Shown: positions 1 through 7,832, counted from the first letter of the stretch. The stretch is DNA of 64,000 nucleotides from Clostridiales bacterium UBA1770 (GCA_002315325.1 DCGU01000080.1:19877-83876); one strand, 5' to 3'. Notes: generated by a model from the sequence alone, not told the origin. A program made the numbers and translations.

Positions 1-778
1 CAATGGCACCGAGATCACCGTTCTGCGCTTTGATTTCGCAGCCGGCCATCTTACCGTAGTCAAAGCCCATAAAGGACAATGCAACCAGGAAGACCAGCGT
101 GAGCAGGGAGTAGAAGTTAAAGGGAATGGCGCGAACGAACAGGGCAAGACCCGTCATACCGGCGGTCTCGGGGTCGACGTTGGAAGAAACGGCTGCTGCC
201 CAGGAAGAAATGGGGGCAATCATGCACACCGGTGCGGCCGTAGCGTCGATGATATACGCCAGCTTTGTACGTGAAATCTTTTTGGAGTCTGTCACGGGCG
301 TCATAACGGCACCGACGGTCAGACAGTTGAAATAGTCGTCGATGAAGATGAGCATGCCCAGGAAAATGGTGGCCAGCAGGGCGCCGACCTTGGTGTGAAT
401 GTGGGTTTCAGCCCAGTGACCGAAGGTGCGGGCGGCACCGGCACGGTTGACCAGGGCCACGATGATACCGAGTTCAACCAGGAAAATGAAGACACCGGCG
501 TTGCCTTCCACGGCACCGATCAGACCGTCGGACACCAGGGTGTTGACGGTGCCGGTGAAGCTGAAGTTACTAGCCAGCATGGCGCCGGACAGCACACCGA
601 TAAACAGGGAACTGTACACTTCTTTAGTAATCAGTGCCAAAGCAATGGCAATGAACGGGGGAACCAGGGACCAAAACGTACCGCTGACGTCGCCGTTTCC
701 GGTTACACCGGCAACAACCATCAGGGCAATGATGACGACTGCAGCAATCGCCAACGTGATTTTTTGCGATTTCGACAT
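1..778 (-). CDS. NhaC-superfamily transporter, probable lysine transporter (LysW-like), 3' end cut by window
   Basis: Read on the minus strand from ATG at 778 with the Shine-Dalgarno AAGGAGAG just upstream; the reading frame runs off the left edge, so about 259 residues are visible. It is a polytopic membrane protein: a hydrophobic helix near residues 8-25 follows the start MSKSQKIT, and further hydrophobic segments alternate with short loops. Segments such as FIDDYFNCLTVGAVMTPV and DATAAPVCMIAPISSWAA are typical of the Na_H_antiporter (NhaC) family. The gene sits directly behind a lysine riboswitch. Members of this superfamily found under L-box control have been proposed as lysine transporters (LysW), so lysine uptake or Na+-coupled lysine exchange is the best guess. 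The family call is secure; the substrate is inferred from the riboswitch only. Confidence 0.88.
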   Translation of the reverse strand, partial: MSKSQKITLAIAAVVIIALMVVAGVTGNGDVSGTFWSLVPPFIAIALALITKEVYSSLFIGVLSGAMLASNFSFTGTVNTLVSDGLIGAVEGNAGVFIFLVELGIIVALVNRAGAARTFGHWAETHIHTKVGALLATIFLGMLIFIDDYFNCLTVGAVMTPVTDSKKISRTKLAYIIDATAAPVCMIAPISSWAAAVSSNVDPETAGMTGLALFVRAIPFNFYSLLTLVFLVALSFMGFDYGKMAGCEIKAQNGDLGAI

Positions 779-812
779 GAAATTGCTCTCCTTTATATTT
801 TCTTTTCAAAAG

Positions 813-851
813 AAAAAACGCACCGTGAACAGATGAACAGATCACAGTGCG
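813..851 (-). terminator. Rho-independent terminator of the lysine riboswitch expression platform
   Basis: On the minus strand a 10-bp stem (CGCACTGTGA paired with TCACGGTGCG, one wobble pair) encloses a loop of about 13 nt and is followed directly by TTTTTT. It lies between the aptamer and the ribosome-binding site of the transporter. Premature termination when lysine is bound is the expected mode. I did not resolve a unique antiterminator. Confidence 0.88.
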
Positions 852-878
852 ACGAAAAACAAGAAAACTTGTTCGGCT

Positions 879-1052
879 CAACACGCGATAGCTCTCCACC
901 AAAAAGGTGACAGTCTGCAGCATATTGTGCTGCACCCCAACCGGACCCGGCGGAAAAACCGAGTGCGGTTTCGGCGGCCGTCCCTTTCCACCCCGCCGGT
1001 TTTCCCCGTTGCGGCAGTGTACTGATGGCGCCCGCGCCTCTACCAAAATGCG
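879..1052 (-). promoter_or_regulatory. Lysine riboswitch (L-box) aptamer
   Basis: The minus strand carries the L-box signature in order: GTAGAGGCGCG at the 5' end, an AGTA segment, GAAAGGGACG followed by GCCGCCGAA in the core, then ACTGTCACC and finally TGGAGAGCTATCGCG. P1 forms between the GGTAGAGG region and GCTATC. The aptamer begins about 15 nt after the predicted transcription start and is followed by the terminator at 813-851 and the transporter start at 778. The spacing and order match known lysine riboswitches closely. Confidence 0.93.
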
Positions 1053-1073
1053 TTTTTAATTTTGACAAATTTT

Positions 1074-1101
1074 ATTATAGCACTATTTATATGACTGTCA
1101 A
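1074..1101 (-). promoter_or_regulatory. Sigma-A promoter for the lysine riboswitch/transporter
   Basis: Minus-strand TTGACA at 1101-1096 and TATAAT at 1079-1074 are separated by 16 bp, both perfect consensus hexamers. The start site is predicted near 1067, just ahead of the aptamer. Confidence 0.88.
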
Positions 1102-1140
1102 GAGTTTTTTGTTTATTTTGTGAAAAAAGCCGCCATTTGA

Positions 1141-1169
1141 TTGACAATTACCCCATCGGGTGCTATACT
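1141..1169 (+). promoter_or_regulatory. Sigma-A promoter for htpG
   Basis: TTGACA at 1141-1146 and TATACT at 1164-1169 with a 17-bp spacer. The start site is predicted near 1176, giving a leader of about 335 nt before htpG. It is divergent from the lysine riboswitch promoter. No CIRCE-type operator is seen. Confidence 0.85.
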
Positions 1170-1175
1170 TTTACC

Positions 1176-1228
1176 GGTGATAATAAATAGGAAAGAATTC
1201 CTGTTTGCGGTCATCACCTTTTTATTAT
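1176..1228 (+). promoter_or_regulatory. Promoter-proximal hairpin in the htpG leader (attenuator-like)
   Basis: GGTGAT (1176-1181) pairs with ATCACC (1213-1218), with an inner AGGAA/TTCCT stem, and is followed by TTTTT then ATTATTATG. An alternative pairing of GATAATAAA with the TTTTATTATT tail is also possible, so two exclusive folds can be drawn. It begins at the predicted transcription start. The structure is visible; a regulatory role is inference. Confidence 0.45.
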
Positions 1229-1251
1229 TATGTGCAAAAAAAGAGGTTCTA

Positions 1252-1474
1252 GCGTGAAATATCTTACAGTGAAATCAAACACTCGCTGTTCACGCACTTC
1301 AACAACGCTTGCCGACTGAACGTCGGCTCCGCCTGCAGGCGGTCGCGTTTGTTGCAAAATCAGCAAAAAAACATTAGCGTGAAATATCTTACAGCTGAGT
1401 CGGACACTCGCTGTTCACGCAACATAAAACGCTTCCCGGTCATGGCTGTCGCCAAGCCCGACGCGTTTTTATGC
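1252..1474 (+). ncRNA. Tandem pair of homologous structured RNA units in the htpG leader (unknown class)
   Basis: Two units start 125 nt apart (1252 and 1377). Each has hairpin A, closed by GCGTGAA and TTCACGC (1252-1258 with 1289-1295; 1377-1383 with 1414-1420), and loops sharing ATATCTTACAG on the 5' side and ACACTCGCTG on the 3' side. Each A is followed by stem B of about 10 bp with a one-base bulge: CAACAACGC with GCGTTTGTTG (1300-1308, 1345-1354), and CATAAAACGC with GCGTTTTTATG (1423-1432, 1463-1473). Hairpin A is conserved in sequence; stem B differs in sequence yet stays paired. Both units end in TGCAAAA. The first unit also holds GCCGAC/GTCGGC inside stem B. I recognise no known riboswitch class. 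Confidence 0.6.
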
Positions 1475-1510
1475 AAAAGTTGAGCCGCCAAAGGCGGCAC
1501 GGTGATTATT

Positions 1511-3403
1511 ATGGCAAAAAAACAGTTCAAAACAGAATCCAAAAAATTGCTCGACATGATGGTTAACTCCATCTACACGCATAAGGAAATCTTTTTGCGC
1601 GAGCTCATTTCCAACGCCAGCGACGCCATCGATAAATTGTATTTTCGTTCCCTGACCGATGCCGGCGTAACGACGGCCCGGGATGATTACGAAATCCGCA
1701 TTACAGCCGATAAAAATGCCCGCCGTCTTATCATCCGCGATAACGGCTGCGGTATGACGCAGAACGACCTGGAAAATAACCTGGGTACCATTGCCAAGAG
1801 CGGCTCCTTCGATTTTAAGCAGAATGAAAAGGGAGAGGGCACCGAAAAGATTGACATCATCGGTCAGTTCGGCGTCGGTTTCTATTCCGCTTTCATGATT
1901 GCCGATACCATTACCGTAAACAGTTTGGCATATGGTGAAACGCAGGCCTACCGCTGGGAATCCTCCGGTGCGGACGGTTATTCCGTCTCCCCCTGCGATA
2001 AAAACGACGTCGGTACCGAGGTGATTCTCGATTTGAAGCCCGATACCGAGGACGAAAAGTACAGTGATTATCTGGAAGAGTATCGTCTGCGCGAATTGGT
2101 GAAGAAATACAGCGATTATATCCGCTACCCGATTCGTATGCTGACCGAGAGCCAAAAGCTGAAAGAGGGCAGCAAGGACGAATACGAAACCGTCACCGAG
2201 GATCAGACGCTCAACAGCATGGTGCCGATTTGGAAAAAGCCCGAGAGCGACGTCACCGACGACGATTACGCACAGTTCTACCGCGATAAGTTCTACGATT
2301 TCGAGGCACCGCTCAAGGTGATTCGTCAGAAGACCGAGGGCGTTTCCAACTTTGAGTCCCTGTTGTTCATTCCTTCCCACACCCCGTTCGATTTCTACAG
2401 CCGCGACTACGAAAAGGGTCTGCAGCTGTACTCCAGCGGCGTGCTGATTATGGAAAAGTGCAAGGAACTCCTGCCCGATTATTTCAGCTTCGTTAAGGGC
2501 CTGGTTGACAGCGCCGACCTGTCGCTCAACGTCTCCCGTGAGACGCTGCAGCAGGACAGACAGCTCAAGAGTATTGCCAAGGCCGTGGAAAAGAAGATTG
2601 CTTCGGAACTGGCTAAAATGCTGGAAAACGACCGTGAAAAGTACGAGCAGTTCTATACGGCGTTCGGTACCCAGCTCAAATGGGGCCTGTACAACGATTA
2701 CGGTATGCACAAGGATATCCTGCAGGATTTGATCCTGTTCAAGTCCTCCTTCGAGGGCAACTACGTGACCTTAAAGGAATACGTCTCTCGTATGAAAGAG
2801 GGACAGGATAAGATTTACTATGCAACGGGCGACACCGTGGATAAGATTGCCCTTTTGCCGCAGGCAGAGGCCGTTATCGATCACGGTTTCGAACTGTTGT
2901 ACCTCACGGCCGACGTCGACGAGTTTGCCCTGCAGATGCTGCGCAAGTACGATGAAAAGGACTTCTCCAACGTTTGCAAGGACGACCTGAAACTGTCCAC
3001 CGACGAAGAGGCCGAGGCGCTCAAAAAGGAAAACGAGGACAATAAGTCCCTGTTCGACGTCATGCGCGAGGCCATCGGCGGCGACCTGGCATCCGTTCGC
3101 TTTACCGATACGCTGAAAAATCACCCCGTTTGCCTGTCCTCCGAGGGCGCACTGTCCATCGGTATGGAAAAGACGCTGAACAAGATGCCCGGTAACGAGG
3201 AGAACAAAGTCAAGGCCGAATTGGTGCTGGAAATCAACCGTTCTCACGCCATCGCCGAAAAGCTCAAGGCACTGTACGAGAGCGACCAAGAGAAACTCAA
3301 GACCTACGCCAAGGTTCTGTACGCCAACGCACGCCTTATCAGCGGTATGACGCTGGAGAACCCGTCGGAAATTTCCGACCTGGTCTGCGGCCTGATGCTG
3401 TAA
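1511..3403 (+). CDS. htpG: Molecular chaperone HtpG (Hsp90)
   Basis: A 630-residue Hsp90-family chaperone of usual bacterial length. The N-terminal GHKL ATPase domain shows ELISNASDAIDKL (N-box Glu and Asn), DNGCGM and GQFGVGFYSAF. The middle domain includes the loop with NVSRETLQQDR, and a C-terminal dimerisation domain follows. I take ATG at 1511 as the start because the family begins AKKQFKTESKKLL; an in-frame GTG at 1502 would add three residues. The ribosome-binding site is weak (GGTG) and lies beside a small GCCGCC/GGCGGC hairpin, so initiation may be structure-dependent. It has its own promoter and an unusually long structured leader and appears monocistronic, with a terminator-like hairpin after the stop. 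Function as an ATP-driven cytosolic protein-folding chaperone is well established for the family. Confidence 0.96.
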   Translation: MAKKQFKTESKKLLDMMVNSIYTHKEIFLRELISNASDAIDKLYFRSLTDAGVTTARDDYEIRITADKNARRLIIRDNGCGMTQNDLENNLGTIAKSGSFDFKQNEKGEGTEKIDIIGQFGVGFYSAFMIADTITVNSLAYGETQAYRWESSGADGYSVSPCDKNDVGTEVILDLKPDTEDEKYSDYLEEYRLRELVKKYSDYIRYPIRMLTESQKLKEGSKDEYETVTEDQTLNSMVPIWKKPESDVTDDDYAQFYRDKFYDFEAPLKVIRQKTEGVSNFESLLFIPSHTPFDFYSRDYEKGLQLYSSGVLIMEKCKELLPDYFSFVKGLVDSADLSLNVSRETLQQDRQLKSIAKAVEKKIASELAKMLENDREKYEQFYTAFGTQLKWGLYNDYGMHKDILQDLILFKSSFEGNYVTLKEYVSRMKEGQDKIYYATGDTVDKIALLPQAEAVIDHGFELLYLTADVDEFALQMLRKYDEKDFSNVCKDDLKLSTDEEAEALKKENEDNKSLFDVMREAIGGDLASVRFTDTLKNHPVCLSSEGALSIGMEKTLNKMPGNEENKVKAELVLEINRSHAIAEKLKALYESDQEKLKTYAKVLYANARLISGMTLENPSEISDLVCGLML

Positions 3404-3441
3404 TGCCGTAAAACTGAAATACAGTATCTGCAAAATAATAA

Positions 3442-3475
3442 AAAGGGAATCGCAATAATCGTTGCGGTTCCCTTT
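3442..3475 (+). terminator. Terminator after htpG
   Basis: AAAGGGAATCGCA pairs with TGCGGTTCCCTTT (one wobble) around a short loop, followed by an interrupted T-rich stretch. Strong stem, imperfect U-run. Confidence 0.65.
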
Positions 3476-3528
3476 ACTTATTTCTAAAATCGTGTATAAT
3501 AGAAACGATAAAAAGTGAGGATAGTTAA

Positions 3529-4206
3529 ATGGCAAAAATGCAAACGGTTCATAAAACCAAAGAAGAGACGGCTGCTATCGTTGCGGCATTGACGGCGATC
3601 TATCCCGACCCGACCTGCGCGCTGGAATACCACGGCGACGCTTGGAAACTCATGGTAATGGGACGGTTGTCAGCGCAATGTACCGATGCTCGCGTCAATA
3701 TCGTCTGCCGCGACCTTTTTGCCAAATACCCCACGGCGCGTGATTTGGCCGATGCGGAAGTCCCCGACGTGGAGGCAATCATCCGCTCCTGCGGGCTGTA
3801 CCACGGCAAGGCAGTGCAAATCGTTGCCGAATGTAAAATGCTGTGCGACGAGTATGGCGGGGTGCTGCCGGACACGATGGAGGAACTGCTCAAGTTTCCC
3901 GGTGTCGGCCGCAAAATTGCCAACCTGCTGCTGGGGGATATCTATCACCTGCCGGCCGTAGTGACGGATACCCATTGTATTCGTATCTGCGGGCGTCTGG
4001 GTTTTTATCCCGAAACGCTGAAGGACCCCGTGCGTGTGGAAAAGATTTTGGTACCGCTGATTGAGCCGCGCGAACAGAGTGATTTCTGCCACCGTTTGGT
4101 GTGGTTCGGTCGTGAAACCTGTACGGCACCGACGCCGCATTGCAATGGGTGCCCCCTGCAGGCACATTGCGCGCATTTTCAAAATAAAGGAAAAGAAACC
4201 AAATAA
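3529..4206 (+). CDS. nth: Endonuclease III
   Basis: A 225-residue base-excision repair DNA glycosylase/AP lyase for oxidised pyrimidines. The helix-hairpin-helix is LLKFPGVGRKIANLLL with catalytic Lys129. The catalytic Asp is in VTDTHCIRI (Asp147), exactly 18 residues on, as in E. coli Nth (Lys120/Asp138). The C-terminal [4Fe-4S] ligands have the canonical spacing C-X6-C-X2-C-X5-C (Cys198, 205, 208, 214). The residue after the catalytic Lys is Ile where Thr is common. ATG at 3529 follows AGTGAGG; a second ATG at 3538 is possible. A TATAAT at 3495-3500 may serve as a -10 for this gene. The next gene starts 2 bp after the stop, so the two are likely cotranscribed. Confidence 0.95.
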   Translation: MAKMQTVHKTKEETAAIVAALTAIYPDPTCALEYHGDAWKLMVMGRLSAQCTDARVNIVCRDLFAKYPTARDLADAEVPDVEAIIRSCGLYHGKAVQIVAECKMLCDEYGGVLPDTMEELLKFPGVGRKIANLLLGDIYHLPAVVTDTHCIRICGRLGFYPETLKDPVRVEKILVPLIEPREQSDFCHRLVWFGRETCTAPTPHCNGCPLQAHCAHFQNKGKETK

Positions 4207-4208
4207 AT

Positions 4209-5066
4209 ATGGAAGATAATCTAAACTTGCAAACGAGTCCTCACCGCATCATCGTTGCCTCCGATATCCACGACGGTCATATTGATTGGTACGGTGTGCC
4301 GACGCATGAGCGCATGGCGCGCTTTGTTGCCGATATGCAGGCGGAATACGAACGGGCACCTTACGATATGATTTTGTTTTTGGGGGACTATTCGTTGGAC
4401 CATTGGGCGTATGACCGCGGCGGCAGCTGGCTCAACGACGGCGTGAGCCGTACGGCGGCGTTTATGCATGACGTGGCGGCCAAACTGCCCGCGCCCTATT
4501 ATATGATTCCCGGTAATCACGAACAATACGGGGACGCCAAGTGGCTGGAAATCACCGGTTTTCACCGTCAATTCTCCGTTGTGTGGCAGGGCATACTTTT
4601 CCTGATGCTCGACACGTTTGGCGGCAATTTGGACCCGACCGCGCATTCAGACGGTACGTATACCGGTATGGATTGCACCTTTGCCCGCGCAGAAATGGCC
4701 AAATATCCCGATTTGCCCGTGGTATTGTGTTCCCACTTTTTCAATTTTCATATGGAGCCCCGTTCGGAAGAACAGGCTGTTTACAATGATCCCCGCGTGA
4801 TTTTATTGCTGGCTGGCCATATTCATCGCTCGGATATTTTGGTGACGCCGCAGGCCGGTGGACGAAAGCCCATGCTGTGGACAGGCAATTATTCCTATTC
4901 GGCCATGAAACCGGAAATAGACAGTATGTGGGGATACCGTGACGTTTGGGTCGATGATAATCGGCTGATTTCCAACTATATTGTGTCGGAAAATGACGTG
5001 ACGATGGATGGTGCCCCCGTGCATATCCCGCACGCGATTCGCGACACAATCCGTATCATGAAATAA
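4209..5066 (+). CDS. Calcineurin-like metallophosphoesterase
   Basis: A 285-residue protein with all five metallophosphoesterase motifs in order: DIH (Asp19, His21), GD (Gly59-Asp60), GNHE (Gly102-Glu105), a His in CSHFFNFH, and GHIH near residue 200. These residues bind the dinuclear metal centre in the family. No signal peptide is seen, so it is cytoplasmic. The substrate cannot be read from sequence; the family includes phosphomonoesterases, phosphodiesterases and nucleases. It starts 2 bp after nth and is followed 22 bp later by a second, unrelated phosphoesterase and then a sugar-type oxidoreductase, which hints at phosphorylated sugar or nucleotide turnover. That link is inference from neighbourhood only. 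Confidence 0.9.
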   Translation: MEDNLNLQTSPHRIIVASDIHDGHIDWYGVPTHERMARFVADMQAEYERAPYDMILFLGDYSLDHWAYDRGGSWLNDGVSRTAAFMHDVAAKLPAPYYMIPGNHEQYGDAKWLEITGFHRQFSVVWQGILFLMLDTFGGNLDPTAHSDGTYTGMDCTFARAEMAKYPDLPVVLCSHFFNFHMEPRSEEQAVYNDPRVILLLAGHIHRSDILVTPQAGGRKPMLWTGNYSYSAMKPEIDSMWGYRDVWVDDNRLISNYIVSENDVTMDGAPVHIPHAIRDTIRIMK

Positions 5067-5088
5067 GTTATAACAGGAGAATCATACA

Positions 5089-5859
5089 ATGGCAATTTTG
5101 TTAAAGGCGTGTTCGTTCAACGTGCGTTGCGAATGCGACAAAACGCCCAACAGTTTCCCCGAGCGCGCACCGCTGATGCTTGACCTGATTGCACAGGAAA
5201 ATCCCGACGTTATCGGCTTTCAGGAAGTCTCCAACGGGATACAGGATTATTTCAGACAGCATCTGACAGATACGTATTTGTTGGCCGGCTGCGGACGCAA
5301 CGCCGATTTGCGTGGGGAAGCCATGCTGGTTGCCTATAAAAAGGACGTATTCGAGTGTGAGGAGGTGCGCAACTTTTGGTTGTCTGCCACGCCCGACGTG
5401 CCCGGCTCCAATTTCGGCGGTGACCAAAGCAGCTGCCCCCGTATGGCGACGGCCGTACGGTTGAAGCATCACGACAGTGCGCAGGACTTTTGGTTTGTGA
5501 ATACGCATCTTGACCATAAGGGAGAACAGGCGCGCCTGTTCGGTGCCATGGAACTGCTGCAGTTTATATCGTCGTTGAAAAAACCGTACGTGCTCACGGG
5601 CGACATGAACGCCTTTCCCGATGCACCGGAAATCAAACTGCTGACCGATTTCGGCAGCGGCGACACCGATGCCACAACTTTGCTGGACGGTACCTTCCAC
5701 AATTACGGCCGCTTGGAACGTCCTGTCAAAATCGACTACGTCTTTACGGATTTGCCGCACGATAAACGGCAGTCCTATATGGTGCCTGCCGCTCCCAATG
5801 AAAACGGCACGTATCCCTCCGATCATTGTCCCATATTTGCGTACGTTACGCTGCAATAA
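5089..5859 (+). CDS. Endonuclease/exonuclease/phosphatase (EEP) family protein
   Basis: A 256-residue EEP-fold hydrolase. It shows the family landmarks: SFNVR near the start, DVIGFQEV (metal-binding Glu), VNTHLDHKGEQAR (catalytic His), TGDMNAFP (Asp/Asn pair), IDYVF and a terminal SDHCPIFAYV with the Asp-His dyad. No signal peptide is present. Homologues of this length in gut Firmicutes and Bacteroidetes often sit beside carbohydrate genes; here it lies between a metallophosphoesterase and a Gfo/Idh/MocA oxidoreductase. ATG at 5089 follows an AGGAG site. The family is certain, while the substrate (nucleic acid, phospholipid or sugar phosphate) is not determined. Confidence 0.88.
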   Translation: MAILLKACSFNVRCECDKTPNSFPERAPLMLDLIAQENPDVIGFQEVSNGIQDYFRQHLTDTYLLAGCGRNADLRGEAMLVAYKKDVFECEEVRNFWLSATPDVPGSNFGGDQSSCPRMATAVRLKHHDSAQDFWFVNTHLDHKGEQARLFGAMELLQFISSLKKPYVLTGDMNAFPDAPEIKLLTDFGSGDTDATTLLDGTFHNYGRLERPVKIDYVFTDLPHDKRQSYMVPAAPNENGTYPSDHCPIFAYVTLQ

Positions 5860-5879
5860 AAATAAATGAGGTGAACAAA

Positions 5880-6950
5880 ATGGAAAAGAAACTTCGTGTC
5901 GGATTTGTCGGCACCGGCGGTATGGGTTCCAACCACGTCCGCATTCATTCCGAAAATCCGCTGTCCCAAATCGTCGCTATGTGTGACCTGATTCCCGAGC
6001 GCTGCGAAAACGCCAAAAAGCGTTTCAACCTCGACCCGAATATCCCCGTTTACACCGATTTCCGTGAAATGATTGATAAGGAACAGCTGGATGCCGTGGA
6101 TATTTCCACCTCCAATGAGTTCCATTCCATCGTTGCCTGCTACGCGTTTGAACACGGTCTGCACGTTTTCTGCGAAAAGCCGGATGCCATCAACGTGAGC
6201 GAAGCCATGCGTATGAAGGAAGCCTCCGAAAAGGCCGGTAAGGTACTGATGTGCATGCGCAACAACCGTTACTATTCCAACTCCCAGTATTTGAAGAAAT
6301 TCATCGAGGCCGGTAAAGCAGGCGAAATCTACTGCGGCCGCTGCGGTTGGATTCGTCGCCGCGGTATTCCCGGTCGCGGAGGTTGGTTCACCACCAAGGC
6401 GCGTTCCGGCGGCGGTCCCCTGATCGACCTCGGCGTGCATATGATTGACCTTTCCATTTGGCTGATGGGCAACCCCACGCCCGTTGCGGTTTCCGGCTGC
6501 ACCTATTCCAAGTTCCATGACACCACGGCACAACAGGGCCATGCGCGTGAGATTGATGCGCGTGAAGTGGGCACCTTTGACGTCGAAGATTTGGCTATGG
6601 GTATGATTCGCTTTGATAACGGTGCCTGCCTGCAGATTGAATTCAGCTGGGCATCCAATATTGAAAAGGAACAGCGCTTCGTTGAACTGCGTGGTACCAA
6701 GGCCGGCTTTGCTTGGCACGACGACGGCACCGTCGGCATCTTCGGGGAAGACGAGAACGGTGTGCTGTTCGATATGGCACCCAAGTGCGGCCAGATGGGT
6801 GACGGTCATGCCCGCGCCATCGACCATTTCCTGCACATCGTGCTGGAAGGGGCAAAGCCCGACTACGTGCCCCAGCAGGGCGTCAATATGATCAAGATTT
6901 TGAACGCCATTTACAAATCCGCCGAGACCGGCAAGGAAGTATTGCTTTAA
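5880..6950 (+). CDS. Gfo/Idh/MocA-family NAD(P)-dependent oxidoreductase
   Basis: A 356-residue oxidoreductase. The N-terminal Rossmann fold has GFVGTGGMGSNH. The conserved catalytic-region lysine is in CEKPDA, and the C-terminal domain shows GGPLIDLGVHMIDLSIWLMG, the G-G-x-L-x-D-x-G-x-H-x-x-D signature of the family. The start is set at ATG 5880 after GAGGTG; an upstream in-frame extension lacks a Shine-Dalgarno site and overlaps the previous gene. Family members oxidise or epimerise sugars and inositols or take part in glycosidic bond cleavage with NAD(P). The exact substrate is unknown. It is the last gene of a run starting at nth and ends at a strong bidirectional terminator. A second member of the family lies at 61788. 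Confidence 0.92.
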   Translation: MEKKLRVGFVGTGGMGSNHVRIHSENPLSQIVAMCDLIPERCENAKKRFNLDPNIPVYTDFREMIDKEQLDAVDISTSNEFHSIVACYAFEHGLHVFCEKPDAINVSEAMRMKEASEKAGKVLMCMRNNRYYSNSQYLKKFIEAGKAGEIYCGRCGWIRRRGIPGRGGWFTTKARSGGGPLIDLGVHMIDLSIWLMGNPTPVAVSGCTYSKFHDTTAQQGHAREIDAREVGTFDVEDLAMGMIRFDNGACLQIEFSWASNIEKEQRFVELRGTKAGFAWHDDGTVGIFGEDENGVLFDMAPKCGQMGDGHARAIDHFLHIVLEGAKPDYVPQQGVNMIKILNAIYKSAETGKEVLL

Positions 6951-6955
6951 AATAT

Positions 6956-6986
6956 AAAAGAGGAGAGCCGCAGCTCTCCTCTTTTT
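6956..6986. terminator. Bidirectional terminator between convergent genes
   Basis: AAAAGAGGAGAGC pairs with GCTCTCCTCTTTTT around a 4-nt loop. It has T-runs on both strands and serves the oxidoreductase (plus) and the TtcA-like gene (minus). Confidence 0.9.
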
Positions 6987-7000
6987 ATGTGTGCCATGAT

Positions 7001-7780
7001 TCAATTGTCGCCGTTTTTCTCTTCGTCATCGTAGGCTTTGATGCCCTGCATGCGGCTGATTTCCCTGTAGCCGTCGATGCCGGCGCGCTGCAGTGCCCCG
7101 AAGATGCGGTAGCGCAAGCCTTTATTATTGCGCTCCAGGTCGGCAAGCAGCTTGTGCATCTCGGCGCGCTCCGTGTTGCCGTTGGCAGGGCAGGCTGACG
7201 TGATAATCGGCAAATTCACCTTGCCCGCAAAATATTTGACGTCCTTTTCCGGCATATACAACAGGGGCCGGATGACGTAGAGTTCACTGCGGGACAGGTA
7301 CGTGACGGGCTGGAAGCAGCCGATGCGTCCCTCGTAAAACAGGTTGAGCATAAAGGTGTCCACCACGTCGTCAAAATGATGTCCCAGCGCCACGCGGTTG
7401 CATCCCAGTTCTTTGGCGGCGTTGTGCAAGGCACCGCGGCGCATCTTGGCGCACAGCGAGCAGGGCGAAGCCTCTTTGCGGGCATTGAAAACGATGTCGT
7501 AGATTTGCGTCGGGAAGACGTGAAAGGACACGCTCAGCTCGTCGCAAAACGCCTGTACGGCAGAGAAGTCGGTGCCGCCCGGGAACCCCATATCGACGGT
7601 GACGCCGACCACCTCAAAATGCTTGGGATAAAAGCGGCGCAGTTCGGCCAGGGCAGCCAGCAGCGTCAGGGAATCTTTGCCGCCCGAAATGCCGACGGCC
7701 ACGCGGTCGCCCTCTTCTATCATATTGTAGTCGTCCACCGCGCGGCGAACGTAACTGAGAACCCGTTTCATTTGTTCCAT
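7001..7780 (-). CDS. TtcA-family PP-loop tRNA 2-thiocytidine synthase-like protein
   Basis: A 259-residue ATP-pyrophosphatase. The PP-loop SGGKDS is at residues 32-37. A Cys pair (CSLC, Cys107 and Cys110) is followed by AKMRRGAL and LGHHFDDVVDTFMLNLF, and a further Cys lies in TSACPANG. This layout matches TtcA, whose three cysteines hold a [4Fe-4S] cluster and which installs 2-thiocytidine at tRNA position 32. TtuA-like 5-methyluridine thiolases share the fold, so the target base is not certain. It lies downstream of a TrmN6-like methylase with a gap of about 52 bp, so two tRNA-modification genes form a unit. Cytoplasmic, without membrane segments. It ends at the shared bidirectional terminator. 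Confidence 0.88.
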   Translation of the reverse strand: MEQMKRVLSYVRRAVDDYNMIEEGDRVAVGISGGKDSLTLLAALAELRRFYPKHFEVVGVTVDMGFPGGTDFSAVQAFCDELSVSFHVFPTQIYDIVFNARKEASPCSLCAKMRRGALHNAAKELGCNRVALGHHFDDVVDTFMLNLFYEGRIGCFQPVTYLSRSELYVIRPLLYMPEKDVKYFAGKVNLPIITSACPANGNTERAEMHKLLADLERNNKGLRYRIFGALQRAGIDGYREISRMQGIKAYDDEEKNGDN

Positions 7781-7832
7781 AGAGGTATTCCTTGTTTTCC
7801 GTTATATAAAATCAATCAGTAATGCACAAAAA

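Noticed and set aside
1170..1510. CIRCE operator or hammerhead ribozyme in the htpG leader
   Set aside because: No TTAGCACTC/GAGTGCTAA inverted repeat and no CTGATGA/GAAA core were found.
1469..2710. Long antisense open frames opposite htpG, the glycosidases and others
   Set aside because: They mirror the codon pattern of the strong sense genes, lack ribosome-binding sites and show no recognisable family.
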